A DNA stretch of 16,159 nt. It comes from CALGLS01 sp047626155. Lineage in GTDB: Bacteria; Bacteroidota; Bacteroidia; Chitinophagales; Saprospiraceae. Positions 6,130-13,066 of the stretch are shown here, piece by piece. The stretch lies in the NCBI GenBank assembly GCA_047626155.1, contig JBLHRR010000135.1, positions 1 to 16,159 on the forward strand, given 5' to 3'. Positions within the stretch are counted from its first letter, which is position 1; the number at the start of each line of letters is the position of its first letter. Below the pieces are notes generated by a model. It made no database searches. It worked only from the letters and a program-made list of their open reading frames with translations, and had not been told where the DNA came from. The position numbers and the translations under genes are program-made.

Positions 6130-6762
6130 TCAATAGTTAGACAATACACCACTCACATATTTTGAGTTTTTCGTAAGGCGAAAAGGAATTTTTTGTAAAA
6201 GATATTCTGCCTCCTCTCGGTCTGCCTGAGCAAACTTAACTTCAAGTATCAAAGCTGGGTCAAGAGTAGGGGAGAGCGGGAAAAGTAAATTTCCTTGATA
6301 CAGGTAATACTGCATCTCTCTGTCAATGGTTGCTCTGAACTTATGATCATAAGATTCCAGATAGGTTCTCAAATAACGAATCAAAACAACCGGATGCAAA
6401 GAATGCCCTTTCGGATAAGCATCATATAACAATCTACTCGCATTCAGCCCACTATCCGTACGGAAATCCGGTAAAGCAATAAATTCCTTCGTCCCCAATT
6501 CATTATTCTTAATCTTTTTTTCGAGCTTTGGTTTTTTAGCGACTAACATGTCTTCTCCGTACCATCGAATACGATGTTTGAGCCTCTTAGAAAGACCAGC
6601 AAGATTGTCATGGAAGGCACTGAGTTCAATGTCATCATAATAAATGCTATTGACCCAGCGATCTGGAAATGCAGATTTGAATCCCGCCGGAGAGCCGGAG
6701 AGGTTTTCCAAAACCTGTAGCATGGAAGCATCTTCTATTCTATATTTTTTTTCGTATCTCAA
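6130..6762 (-). CDS. VTC-domain (polyphosphate polymerase-like) protein, TTG start
   Basis: The 210 residues match the VTC domain of the CYTH/triphosphate-tunnel superfamily. Visible elements are EKKY (4-7), NSIYYDD (38-44), HRIRWYGE (63-70), LEKKIKN (80-86), IRYLRTYLESYDHKFR (128-143), ILEVKF (172-177) and SKYVSG (200-205). In this fold, basic and acidic residues on alternating strands line a tunnel that binds triphosphate or polyphosphate. The start must be the TTG at 6760-6762: a TAA lies only four codons upstream, and the next ATG would delete the first strand with EKKYRI. Bacterial VTC genes often sit beside CotH-kinase or DUF4956 genes; neither is here. The lipoprotein gene follows 48 bp downstream. 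Confidence 0.8.
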   Translation of the reverse strand: MRYEKKYRIEDASMLQVLENLSGSPAGFKSAFPDRWVNSIYYDDIELSAFHDNLAGLSKRLKHRIRWYGEDMLVAKKPKLEKKIKNNELGTKEFIALPDFRTDSGLNASRLLYDAYPKGHSLHPVVLIRYLRTYLESYDHKFRATIDREMQYYLYQGNLLFPLSPTLDPALILEVKFAQADREEAEYLLQKIPFRLTKNSKYVSGVLSNY

Positions 6763-6791
6763 AGTTGACTTTTAAAAGAAAAAAATAATTC

Positions 6792-6870
6792 TACCGCAAG
6801 GCTGTAAAGAGCGCTACGTCTTTTCAACCGAAAGGGCATTAACGTTGCGCTTCTTTGCGCCGTTGCGGTA
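6792..6870. repeat. Inverted repeat with TTGCGG motifs
   Basis: TACCGCAA (6792-6799) is mirrored by TTGCGGTA (6863-6870), enclosing CTTCTTTGCGCCGTTGCGG. It belongs to the same dispersed family as the motifs near 1340 and 4588. Confidence 0.5.
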
Positions 6871-6896
6871 AAAAAAACAATTGGCGAAACGCCAAC
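6870..6896 (-). terminator. Rho-independent terminator of the aldo/keto reductase gene
   Basis: On the minus strand TTGGCG-TTT-CGCCAA forms a perfect 6-bp stem (6881-6895), followed by TTGTTTTTTTT. The stem begins only two bases after the TAA stop at 6898-6900. It should separate the aldo/keto reductase from the VTC-like gene downstream. Confidence 0.8.
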
Positions 6897-6897
6897 T

Positions 6898-7881
6898 TTA
6901 AAACATAGGCGCTTCCGGCTTATTGGCCAAAATCTTCTCAATCTTAGCATCCACCTCAGGGGTAATCAAAGGAATAACTTCCAGCGAAGTTAAGGTTTCT
7001 TTCAAATGTTTAATTTTTGAAGCACCTAAAATAACCGTACTCACATTCGGGTTTTTCGCACACCAAGCGATGGCCAACTTAGCCATAGAAGTATTGAGAT
7101 CTTGTGCCAACTCGTTGAGTTCACGCACTCTGTTGAGGCGTTCCGGTGTTAAAGATCGGTCTTTCAGCCATTCCAGTCCATCCATACCGAGTCGCGTACC
7201 TTTAGGAAATTTATCAACATATTTATTGGTCAAAACACCAGAGGCTAGGGGCGACCAAATCGTGGTTCCAAGACCCACCGTTTTGTAAATTTGACTATAT
7301 TCCACTTCGACCTTTTCTCTTTCAAACATATTATATTGTGGTTGCTCCATCGTTGGGCCAATTAGCCGATAGTCTTTGGCAACCATATGAGCTTCCATAA
7401 TTTCTTGGGCAGACCATTCACTAGTACCCCAGTATAAAACCTTTCCTTGCTGTATTAAATGATTCATTGCCCAGACGGTCTCCTCGATGGGCGTGTTTTT
7501 ATCCGGGCGGTGGCAGAAAAACAAATCAAGATAATCCATCTGGAATCTTTTCAGTGCAGCATCGCAAGCTTCGAAAATATGTTTTCTACTTAGTCCAGTT
7601 TGATTTGGCAACTTTCCGCCATCTCCAAAAAAAACTTTAGAAGAGACGACATAAGAGCTACGATCCCATTTTGACTTTTTCAAAATCTTACCCATTACAA
7701 TTTCTGACTTACCACGGGCGTAAATCTCTGCATTGTCAAAAAAGTTAACCCCATTGTCATAAGCGGTATGCATCAGTTTTTCCGCTATGCCGTCGCTAAT
7801 TTGCTTTCCAAAGGTGAGCCAGGAGCCCAGAGAAAGAGCGCTGACTTGAAGTCCTGATTTTCCGAGTCTTTTGTATTGCAT
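6898..7881 (-). CDS. Aldo/keto reductase, K+-channel beta-subunit-like (AKR6 type)
   Basis: The 327-residue (beta/alpha)8 barrel protein has the full catalytic tetrad: D49 and Y54 in FDNAEIYARG, K82 in SSKVFF, and H124 in FCHRPD. The segment GTTIWSPLASGVLTNKY and the C-terminal ILGASK match the NADPH-binding region of the Kv-beta/YghZ-like AKR branch. It probably reduces aldehydes or ketones with NADPH in the cytosol; the physiological substrate cannot be read from sequence. The length is usual and the ATG at 7881 starts the standard MQYKRLGKSGLQVS. A terminator follows its stop directly, so it looks monocistronic. Confidence 0.92.
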   Translation of the reverse strand: MQYKRLGKSGLQVSALSLGSWLTFGKQISDGIAEKLMHTAYDNGVNFFDNAEIYARGKSEIVMGKILKKSKWDRSSYVVSSKVFFGDGGKLPNQTGLSRKHIFEACDAALKRFQMDYLDLFFCHRPDKNTPIEETVWAMNHLIQQGKVLYWGTSEWSAQEIMEAHMVAKDYRLIGPTMEQPQYNMFEREKVEVEYSQIYKTVGLGTTIWSPLASGVLTNKYVDKFPKGTRLGMDGLEWLKDRSLTPERLNRVRELNELAQDLNTSMAKLAIAWCAKNPNVSTVILGASKIKHLKETLTSLEVIPLITPEVDAKIEKILANKPEAPMF

Positions 7882-8039
7882 GTGAATTTATTTTTAGGAT
7901 CTGATTTGTAAAATCTATATTTGGAGTGGCAAGATATAATATTCTCCTCATTAATTTATACTTTTAGTGATGTCTTGGCAGCTTAAAAATCAGACCATTT
8001 ACTAGAGTTTATTCCAAAATAATTTGTATGTTCTCAAAT
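7882..8039. other. Intergenic spacer upstream of the aldo/keto reductase
   Basis: AT-rich, with no coding frame. The minus-strand run TATAGATTTTAC, about 30 bases before the start codon, is only a loose match to the -7 element. I see no operator. Confidence 0.3.
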
Positions 8040-8128
8040 GATGTTTTTATCCAGCACTTCAGCTTTTTGTTCGCCCGTAGCTAAGGCTACGAACTCAAAA
8101 AAGAGCTTCGTTCTGAAAAAAAAACATC
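8040..8128. repeat. 89-bp imperfect hairpin repeat with CGTAGC-TAAG-GCTACG core
   Basis: The outer arms GATGTTTTT (8040-8048) and AAAAACATC (8120-8128) are exact inverted partners. The inner stem-loop CGTAGC-TAAG-GCTACG lies at 8076-8091, flanked by partly complementary AGCTTTTTGTTCG and GAACTCAAAAAAGAGCT. The core recurs at 395-410 with different stem bases but the same loop. Confidence 0.6.
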
Positions 8129-8167
8129 TATTTGATTCCTATACAAAACGTTTCAGCATAAACTCTA

Positions 8168-8593
8168 ATGAATCAAACAATCAGAGATAAATTTCCCATT
8201 TTCACAAGTCATCCCGACCTGATTTACTTTGACAATGCTGCTACAAGTCAAAAGCCTGCTTCCGTCATAAATGGAATTAAGAGCTTCTATCAAGACCAGA
8301 ATGCCAATATCCATAGAGGTGTTTATCCACTCTCGGCCAAAGCGACTGTTGCCTATGAAAATGTACGTATGCAAATCGCCAAGTTTTTAGAGGCAGCTTT
8401 TGCCAATTGCATCGCTTTCACAAAAGGTACTACGGATAGTATAAATATTGTTGCAAATAGTTATTTGAAAAAGGAATTGTGAAAAGGAGACAACATTGTT
8501 ATTTCAGCAATGGAGCATCATGCAAATCTTATTCCCTGGTAAATGCTGGCAAAGGAGGCCGGTGCAGATTTACGTATCATTCATTTTGATTGA
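8168..8593 (+). pseudogene. Decayed sufS-type cysteine desulfurase (5' part only)
   Basis: ATG at 8168 begins MNQTIRDKFPIF and continues through hallmark SufS segments: YFDNAATSQKP, NIHRGVYPLSAKAT, FTKGTTDSINIVA. A TGA follows at 8480-8482. The same frame goes on with KGDNIVISAMEHHANLIPW, TAA (8540-8542), MLAKEAGADLRIIHFD and TGA (8591-8593). These still align with the family, which normally reads PWQM at the second stop. The PLP lysine and the catalytic cysteine, both in the missing C-terminal two thirds, are absent. Intact SufS is about 400-410 residues. The gene is dead as written; an intact cysteine desulfurase of the other class is at 14094-15245. Confidence 0.9.
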
Positions 8594-8780
8594 GAATTTG
8601 ATTGGGGAAACGGTGGAAGAGGGAAAGGGTATATGTACCAAATTCATTGACTATGTAGATGGTAAGGATAGGGTGAATGAGCCAGATAAAAACTTCGCGG
8701 CATTTGAAGCGGTAGATGAATTTCCGGAGCGAAGGAGTTGTGCGGTTTTGGCTTGGGAGGAGCTTGATGAAAGATTGTAA
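8592..8780 (+). pseudogene. 3' remnant of an unrecognised gene joined to the sufS remnant
   Basis: In a different frame from sufS, 8592-8780 is open for 62 codons to TAA. It encodes an acidic peptide including FIDYVDGKDRVNEPDKNF, FEAVDEFPERR and AVLAWEELDERL at the end. I do not recognise the family. The composition looks protein-like and unlike the AT-rich spacers, and it has no homology to the SufS C-terminus. The open frame extends back to an ATG at 8496, but that part overlaps the sufS reading and is probably spurious. The likely origin is a deletion that removed the end of sufS and the start of this gene. Confidence 0.35.
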
Positions 8781-8797
8781 TATTCAACATTTTAAAT

Positions 8798-8960
8798 GGT
8801 ACGACCCTGCGGGGGTCGAAACGAACGTTGTTCTTTTTTCTAGCCTAACTTTGACCTCTCTGAGGTCTGGTTCTCATGACCTCAGAGAGGTCAAAGTAGG
8901 TTAGTTTTATATCATTCACGGGTTCCGACCCCATCGGGGTTGCACCTTGTTTGAAATGAC
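8798..8960. repeat. Large nested palindrome with three hairpins
   Basis: The centre is a 23-bp stem with one bulged base: CCTAACTTTGACCTCTCTGA (from 8844) against 8878-8900, with a 10-nt loop. Each arm contains its own palindrome (GACCTC-TCT-GAGGTC and its mirror). On the left is CGACCC-TGCGG-GGGTCG (about 8803-8819); on the right is GACCCC-ATC-GGGGT. The flanking hairpins are themselves inverted partners of each other (GGTRCRACCC-type sequence), so the block is roughly symmetrical overall. It has no coding content. It could act as a bidirectional transcription barrier after the remnants and rlmA. Confidence 0.7.
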
Positions 8961-8996
8961 GATCGGTGTTGGTGGCATTTTGGGAAACTTAATGCC

Positions 8997-9014
8997 GGGT
9001 AAAATATTTTACCC
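8997..9014. repeat. Perfect 18-bp palindrome
   Basis: GGGTAAAATATTTTACCC is fully self-complementary without a loop. It sits about 40 bases from the 3' end of rlmA. It could be a protein-binding site or part of a dispersed repeat; it lacks a terminator U-tract. Confidence 0.6.
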
Positions 9015-9052
9015 TTACAACAGAGCAATGGTTATGGCTTTTTTAAATTCCT

Positions 9053-9919
9053 TTAAATGGTATGTGGAGGAGGGGAGTCGGACGAAGCATGAACTTCCTT
9101 CCTAACAATATACACCCCAAAACTCAAAGTCACTTCCTGCCCCTTAAGTTTGCTCAATTCCGCCTTCTCAAATTTATAGAAAAAGGGCGTCATAGAAATC
9201 CAGCTTAAAAGATTCTCCGAACAAATAGTCACTTTTTGCTCTAGCTGAAATTGACTGTGGATACTAAGCCCCTCAAAAGAATTTACCTTTTTTTCAAAAT
9301 CAGAAGAATGCTCGATGACCTTTTCATAAATCATTTCCGAAATCTCCACCATGTGTTTTTTGCCCGGAACAACTTTTATCAAATGGCCACCTTCTTTGAG
9401 TAATCGGTGAGCTTCTTTCAGCTCAAGCGGTGAAAAAATATTTAAAAGCATATCCACCGTTTGATCGAGAACCGGAACACTAAAAACAGAACCAACTAAG
9501 TAGAGCGACTCCTTATCTATCCGTGCGGCGATAGAAGCGGCGTTCTTAGAAATATCAATTCCTATCCGCTGAAATAATGGCGACTCAAAAAGATGGCGAT
9601 TATAATATCCACTACCACATCCCAGATCCAAGGCGAGTCCTTGTTTATCCTCAGTGATGGACTCTTTATATAGTGTCACTATCTCCGTTTTCAAACGATC
9701 AATCAAAAAATCGAAAGTTCCGGTACTTAGGAAGTCCTCTCGGGAGCGAATCATCTGTTTCGTATCTCCTGGATCGTTAGATTTTTTTTTGTTTGGCAAT
9801 AATAAATTCAAATAGCCCTCTTTCGATACATCAAAGGCATGTTTATTAGCGCAAGTCCAAACCTGCTCTTCTTTCGATAGGGGTTCCATACAATTCGGAC
9901 AGGCAATAGGATCTTCCAT
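9053..9919 (-). CDS. rlmA: 23S rRNA (guanine-N1)-methyltransferase, RlmA family
   Basis: The N-terminus is a zinc-binding module with C7, C10, C23 and H27, followed by the family signature FDVSKEGYLNLLLP and PGDTKQMIRSREDFL. The Rossmann methyltransferase core has the SAM motif LDLGCGSG (97-104) and NIFSPLELKEAHRLLKEGG (160-178). RlmA enzymes methylate N1 of a guanine in helix 35 of 23S rRNA (G745 in E. coli; G748 in the tylosin-resistance homologue). Which of the two this one modifies cannot be told from sequence. At 288 residues it is slightly longer than E. coli RlmA, with a Ser/Pro-rich tail. The ATG at 9919 directly precedes the zinc module, so the start is secure. It stands alone, with TAAATTTA as a loose -7 match upstream. 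Confidence 0.9.
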   Translation of the reverse strand: MEDPIACPNCMEPLSKEEQVWTCANKHAFDVSKEGYLNLLLPNKKKSNDPGDTKQMIRSREDFLSTGTFDFLIDRLKTEIVTLYKESITEDKQGLALDLGCGSGYYNRHLFESPLFQRIGIDISKNAASIAARIDKESLYLVGSVFSVPVLDQTVDMLLNIFSPLELKEAHRLLKEGGHLIKVVPGKKHMVEISEMIYEKVIEHSSDFEKKVNSFEGLSIHSQFQLEQKVTICSENLLSWISMTPFFYKFEKAELSKLKGQEVTLSFGVYIVRKEVHASSDSPPPHTI

Positions 9920-10060
9920 ATATTATTATTATTTTAAACATAAATTTAAAGTCAAAGAAAAACAAATGAATTGACATCTCACAACCTCAGGCATTTTCTT
10001 AATTGCTTTTCTCACCACTCGGCATCAAATTTGATTATTTGTAATATTAGCTTTAGCCTA
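9920..10060. other. Divergent spacer between rlmA and R2
   Basis: AT-rich with no coding frame. It should contain the rlmA promoter on the minus strand, but no exact TAnnTTTG is present. Confidence 0.3.
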
Positions 10061-10195
10061 TAAGTGACAACAAAAAATTAAATCCCGATTTGGAAACGAT
10101 TATGTAAATCAAAACGACCAGCGGGAGAGTGATTTATATAATCGTTTCCACCAAAGAAATCGGGAAATTATTTTTTGTGTAAAACTAATGTATAG
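10061..10195 (-). repeat. R2: 135-bp structured repeat, inverted copy of R1 at 189-323
   Basis: The core hairpin has arms GGAAACGATTATGTAAATCA (10092-10111) and 10130-10149, with one mismatch. The outer stem CCCGATTT (10084-10091) pairs perfectly with AAATCGGG (10157-10164). Similarity to R1 continues beyond the hairpin on both sides, to GTGACAACAAAAAATTAAAT on the left and to TTTTTTGTGTAAAACTAATG on the right. It ends about 60 bases before the start codon of the histidine kinase gene, so it could influence that gene's promoter or leader. Confidence 0.8.
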
Positions 10196-10255
10196 ATTTT
10201 GCTAAAATAAAATTGAGAATAATTTACCTAATTCACTGAATTTCAGCTCCTTATT

Positions 10256-12844
10256 ATGAGAAAATTACTGCTGCTCCTCGTCGTCGCTTTTCTGACCACT
10301 TTTTCAGTAAAAGCCGAACAACCAACCGTTGATCAATTACTAAAACAAGTAGAAAGCCAACAAGGCGTCGAAAAAATGGCGACCCTGAATGCTTTGTCTG
10401 TCGCTTCTTTAAAGGCCGAAAACCGCGTAGCTGCGACGGATTATGCCCAGCAGGCGATGGATATGGCCATACAGGGAAACCAAAAAATACAAGAAGCCAT
10501 AGCACTTGACAATATGGCTATGGTTTATCAAGACAAACACGATTACACCAATGCCATGAAATATTTTGTGCAGGCATTGAAGATCCGAGATGGAGTTAAA
10601 GATGAGGCAGGGATTGCCACTTCTAAAAATAATATTGGCCGTATTTTCTTTATACAGGAAGACGTAGCAAGTGCTTTGGATAATCTGAATAAAGCCTTGG
10701 GTATTCGTCAAAAAATAAATGACAAAGTCGGTGCTGCCGTAACCAATAAAAACTTAGGGGAGGTTTACTTGCTGAAAGGTTTTATCGGAAAAGCAAAGGC
10801 ACACTATGACAAGTCAATGAATTTGTATCTTGAATTGAATCAAATAGATCAAGCTGCTGACTTGGCCAATTACCTCGGTCAAATTATGAAAGAAGTCAAT
10901 GACTATGAAGGCGCTTTGGCTTATTATAGGATGTCCTTGGACTTCAATCGTTCCTTGGGAAACGTATCGAGAATTGGTTCTGATTACAACAATATCGCTC
11001 TGGCACTTTATGCACAGAAGATATATGATGAAGCATTGGAAAACAATGAAATCGCTTTTGATCTTCGTAAAAACTTGACCAATAAAACTCATCTGGCTGA
11101 GAGTATGAAAAACTTCGGTATGATCTACGCGGCGATGAAGGATCAAAAAACAGCAACGGATTACTTAGAGCAAGCTGTCGTTTTATTAAAAGAAATTGGA
11201 AATGAGCCAGGCACACAAAACATTTACAAAGATGTAGCGGTTGCTTATCAAAATACTGGAAATTATTCAAAAGCATATGACAACCATGTCGCTTACGCAG
11301 AAAGCCGGGACATCCTTTTCAATAAGGAGAAAACGACGGCATTGTTGGAGTTGACTACAAAGTATGAATCTGAATTTGACGCTGAAAAGCAAAAGTCTAA
11401 AATTGTCAACTTAGAAAAAGACCAGGTTTATAATGCAAAATTGAACAACTTCTTATTTGGAATGCTTGGACTTGGGGGACTATTGTTATTCGTAGTGTAT
11501 CAATCTTATAACCGTAAGAAGAAAGCGAATCTGTTGTTGACTGCGAAGAATGAAGAAATCCAGAGACAAAAATCTGAAATTGATAAACAAAACGAATTGC
11601 TGGAAGAAAACCTCAAACGATTGGATTCCTTGAATACCAAGTTGGTTACCGAAATGGCAGAGCGTGAATCCATCGAGCAATCCTCTTTCGCCCGTGATCG
11701 TTTCTTAGCGACTATGAGCCACGAGATGCGTACACCGATGAATATTATTATTGGATTGACACACCTTTTATTGGAAGAAAATCCAAAAGATGATCAGGTG
11801 GAACACTTACGTACCTTACAGTTCTCTGCTAATAACTTGGTCGTATTTATCAATGATGTATTAGATTTCTCTAAAATTGAAGCAGGAAAACTCAGCCTTG
11901 AAAGCAGAGATTTTGAACCGAACAAAATTTTCATCGAAATTACCAACCGCTATAAATTACCAGCGGTAGACAAAGGTTTAGAATTCCGCTTATCTGTCGA
12001 TAGAAAAATCCCAGAAAACCTTATAGGAGACCCAACTCGATTGAATCAGATTATCTCGAATCTTGTTTCCAATGCTGTTAAATATACGGATGAAGGAAGT
12101 GTAAATGTTGATGTGGCTCTTGATGAATTGAATAATCAAAATGCCATGTTAAAACTTACAATCACTGATACGGGTAACGGAATTTCGCCGGATCGCTTGA
12201 ACGAAATGTTCCGAAAGTTCGCGGACGAAAGTAGTGATGACATCTTTGACGGATACGCAACAGCTGGTCTCGGGCTGGTGATTACTAAACGTCTGGTTGA
12301 CTTGCAAAACGGAAATATTGAAGTCACGAGCGCTGAAGGAAAAGGAACGACCTTTACCTTACTCTTGCCATTCAAAGTTGGGGTGGGAAGACCATCTGCG
12401 AAGAAGGTTGCTGGTAGAAAGAATGAAAAAGGAGAGAAGACTTATAGTCAATTGGAGAACAATAAAATCCTTTTGGTAGAAGATAATGCGATCAATCAAT
12501 TGGTTGTAGCTAAGATGTTAAGTAAGTTAGGTATGGAAGTCGTCACAGCCAACAACGGTCTTCTTGCTCTGGAAGCTTATGATAAAGAATACTTTGATCT
12601 CGTGCTCATGGATATCCAAATGCCAGAGATGGACGGTTACCGAACCACTGCTGAAATCAGAAAGAACGCCGACCCTCGAAAGAGAGACGTACCGATCATA
12701 GCTTTAACAGCTTCTGCATTCCTTACCGAAAAAGATAAGGCAAAGCTCTTCGGTATGAATGACCACGTAGGAAAACCTTTTGGACCAGAAGACTTGTTGG
12801 ATAAAATGACAAATTGCCTAGCAGTGTATAAGAAATCTATGTAG
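10256..12844 (+). CDS. TPR-containing hybrid histidine kinase
   Basis: This is an 862-residue membrane sensor. Residues 1-20 form a signal peptide (VKA cleavage site). About 25-350 is periplasmic and built of tetratricopeptide repeats, with units such as AIALDNMAMVYQDKHDYTNA (81-100). A transmembrane helix lies at about 398-416, then a coiled coil (425-475). The HisKA domain carries the phospho-accepting H489 in FLATMSHEMRTPMN. The HATPase has its N box at 597-611 (NQIISNLVSNAVKYT), DTGNGI at 638-643 and GLGL at 671-674. A C-terminal receiver domain has E742, D743, phospho-acceptor D786 (LMDIQMP), T818 and K840. All catalytic residues are present. There is no PAS or HPt domain and no cognate regulator gene nearby, so output must pass through its own receiver to an external partner. 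The ligand is unknown. Confidence 0.95.
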   Translation: MRKLLLLLVVAFLTTFSVKAEQPTVDQLLKQVESQQGVEKMATLNALSVASLKAENRVAATDYAQQAMDMAIQGNQKIQEAIALDNMAMVYQDKHDYTNAMKYFVQALKIRDGVKDEAGIATSKNNIGRIFFIQEDVASALDNLNKALGIRQKINDKVGAAVTNKNLGEVYLLKGFIGKAKAHYDKSMNLYLELNQIDQAADLANYLGQIMKEVNDYEGALAYYRMSLDFNRSLGNVSRIGSDYNNIALALYAQKIYDEALENNEIAFDLRKNLTNKTHLAESMKNFGMIYAAMKDQKTATDYLEQAVVLLKEIGNEPGTQNIYKDVAVAYQNTGNYSKAYDNHVAYAESRDILFNKEKTTALLELTTKYESEFDAEKQKSKIVNLEKDQVYNAKLNNFLFGMLGLGGLLLFVVYQSYNRKKKANLLLTAKNEEIQRQKSEIDKQNELLEENLKRLDSLNTKLVTEMAERESIEQSSFARDRFLATMSHEMRTPMNIIIGLTHLLLEENPKDDQVEHLRTLQFSANNLVVFINDVLDFSKIEAGKLSLESRDFEPNKIFIEITNRYKLPAVDKGLEFRLSVDRKIPENLIGDPTRLNQIISNLVSNAVKYTDEGSVNVDVALDELNNQNAMLKLTITDTGNGISPDRLNEMFRKFADESSDDIFDGYATAGLGLVITKRLVDLQNGNIEVTSAEGKGTTFTLLLPFKVGVGRPSAKKVAGRKNEKGEKTYSQLENNKILLVEDNAINQLVVAKMLSKLGMEVVTANNGLLALEAYDKEYFDLVLMDIQMPEMDGYRTTAEIRKNADPRKRDVPIIALTASAFLTEKDKAKLFGMNDHVGKPFGPEDLLDKMTNCLAVYKKSM

Positions 12845-12944
12845 TAATTATTGCTTCAATAGTGATTGGTTAATTAGTACCCTTAATCGGGTTTAGTTAA
12901 TTGGTTACTCAAACGCGAGATTATAGTCTTAATAGTTAATTAAT

Positions 12945-12990
12945 AAAAAGGGGTTTAGGTGCTTAGAGATAAGTGCTTAAGCCCTTTTTT
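12945..12990 (+). terminator. Long hairpin terminator after the histidine kinase gene
   Basis: AAAAAGGGGTTTAGGTGCTT (from 12945) pairs with the arm ending GCTTAAGCCCTTTTTT (to 12990). The 21-bp stem has five positions that are G-U rather than Watson-Crick pairs on the plus-strand RNA, and the loop is GAGA, a GNRA-type tetraloop. All five non-standard pairs are G-U only in the plus-strand transcript, so the hairpin is strand-specific. It lies about 100 bases after the kinase stop codon and ends in a T-tract. Confidence 0.75.
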
Positions 12991-13066
12991 AGGTTTAATA
13001 TATTCGTATTTAGTAAAAGCGTCAGCAACGCGTCTTACAATGAGAATGTTCATTATTGGAGATTCA

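Noticed and set aside
8956..9105. 50-codon frame with ATG at 8956
   Set aside because: It runs through the 18-bp palindrome and then antisense into the end of rlmA; no promoter and no family resemblance.
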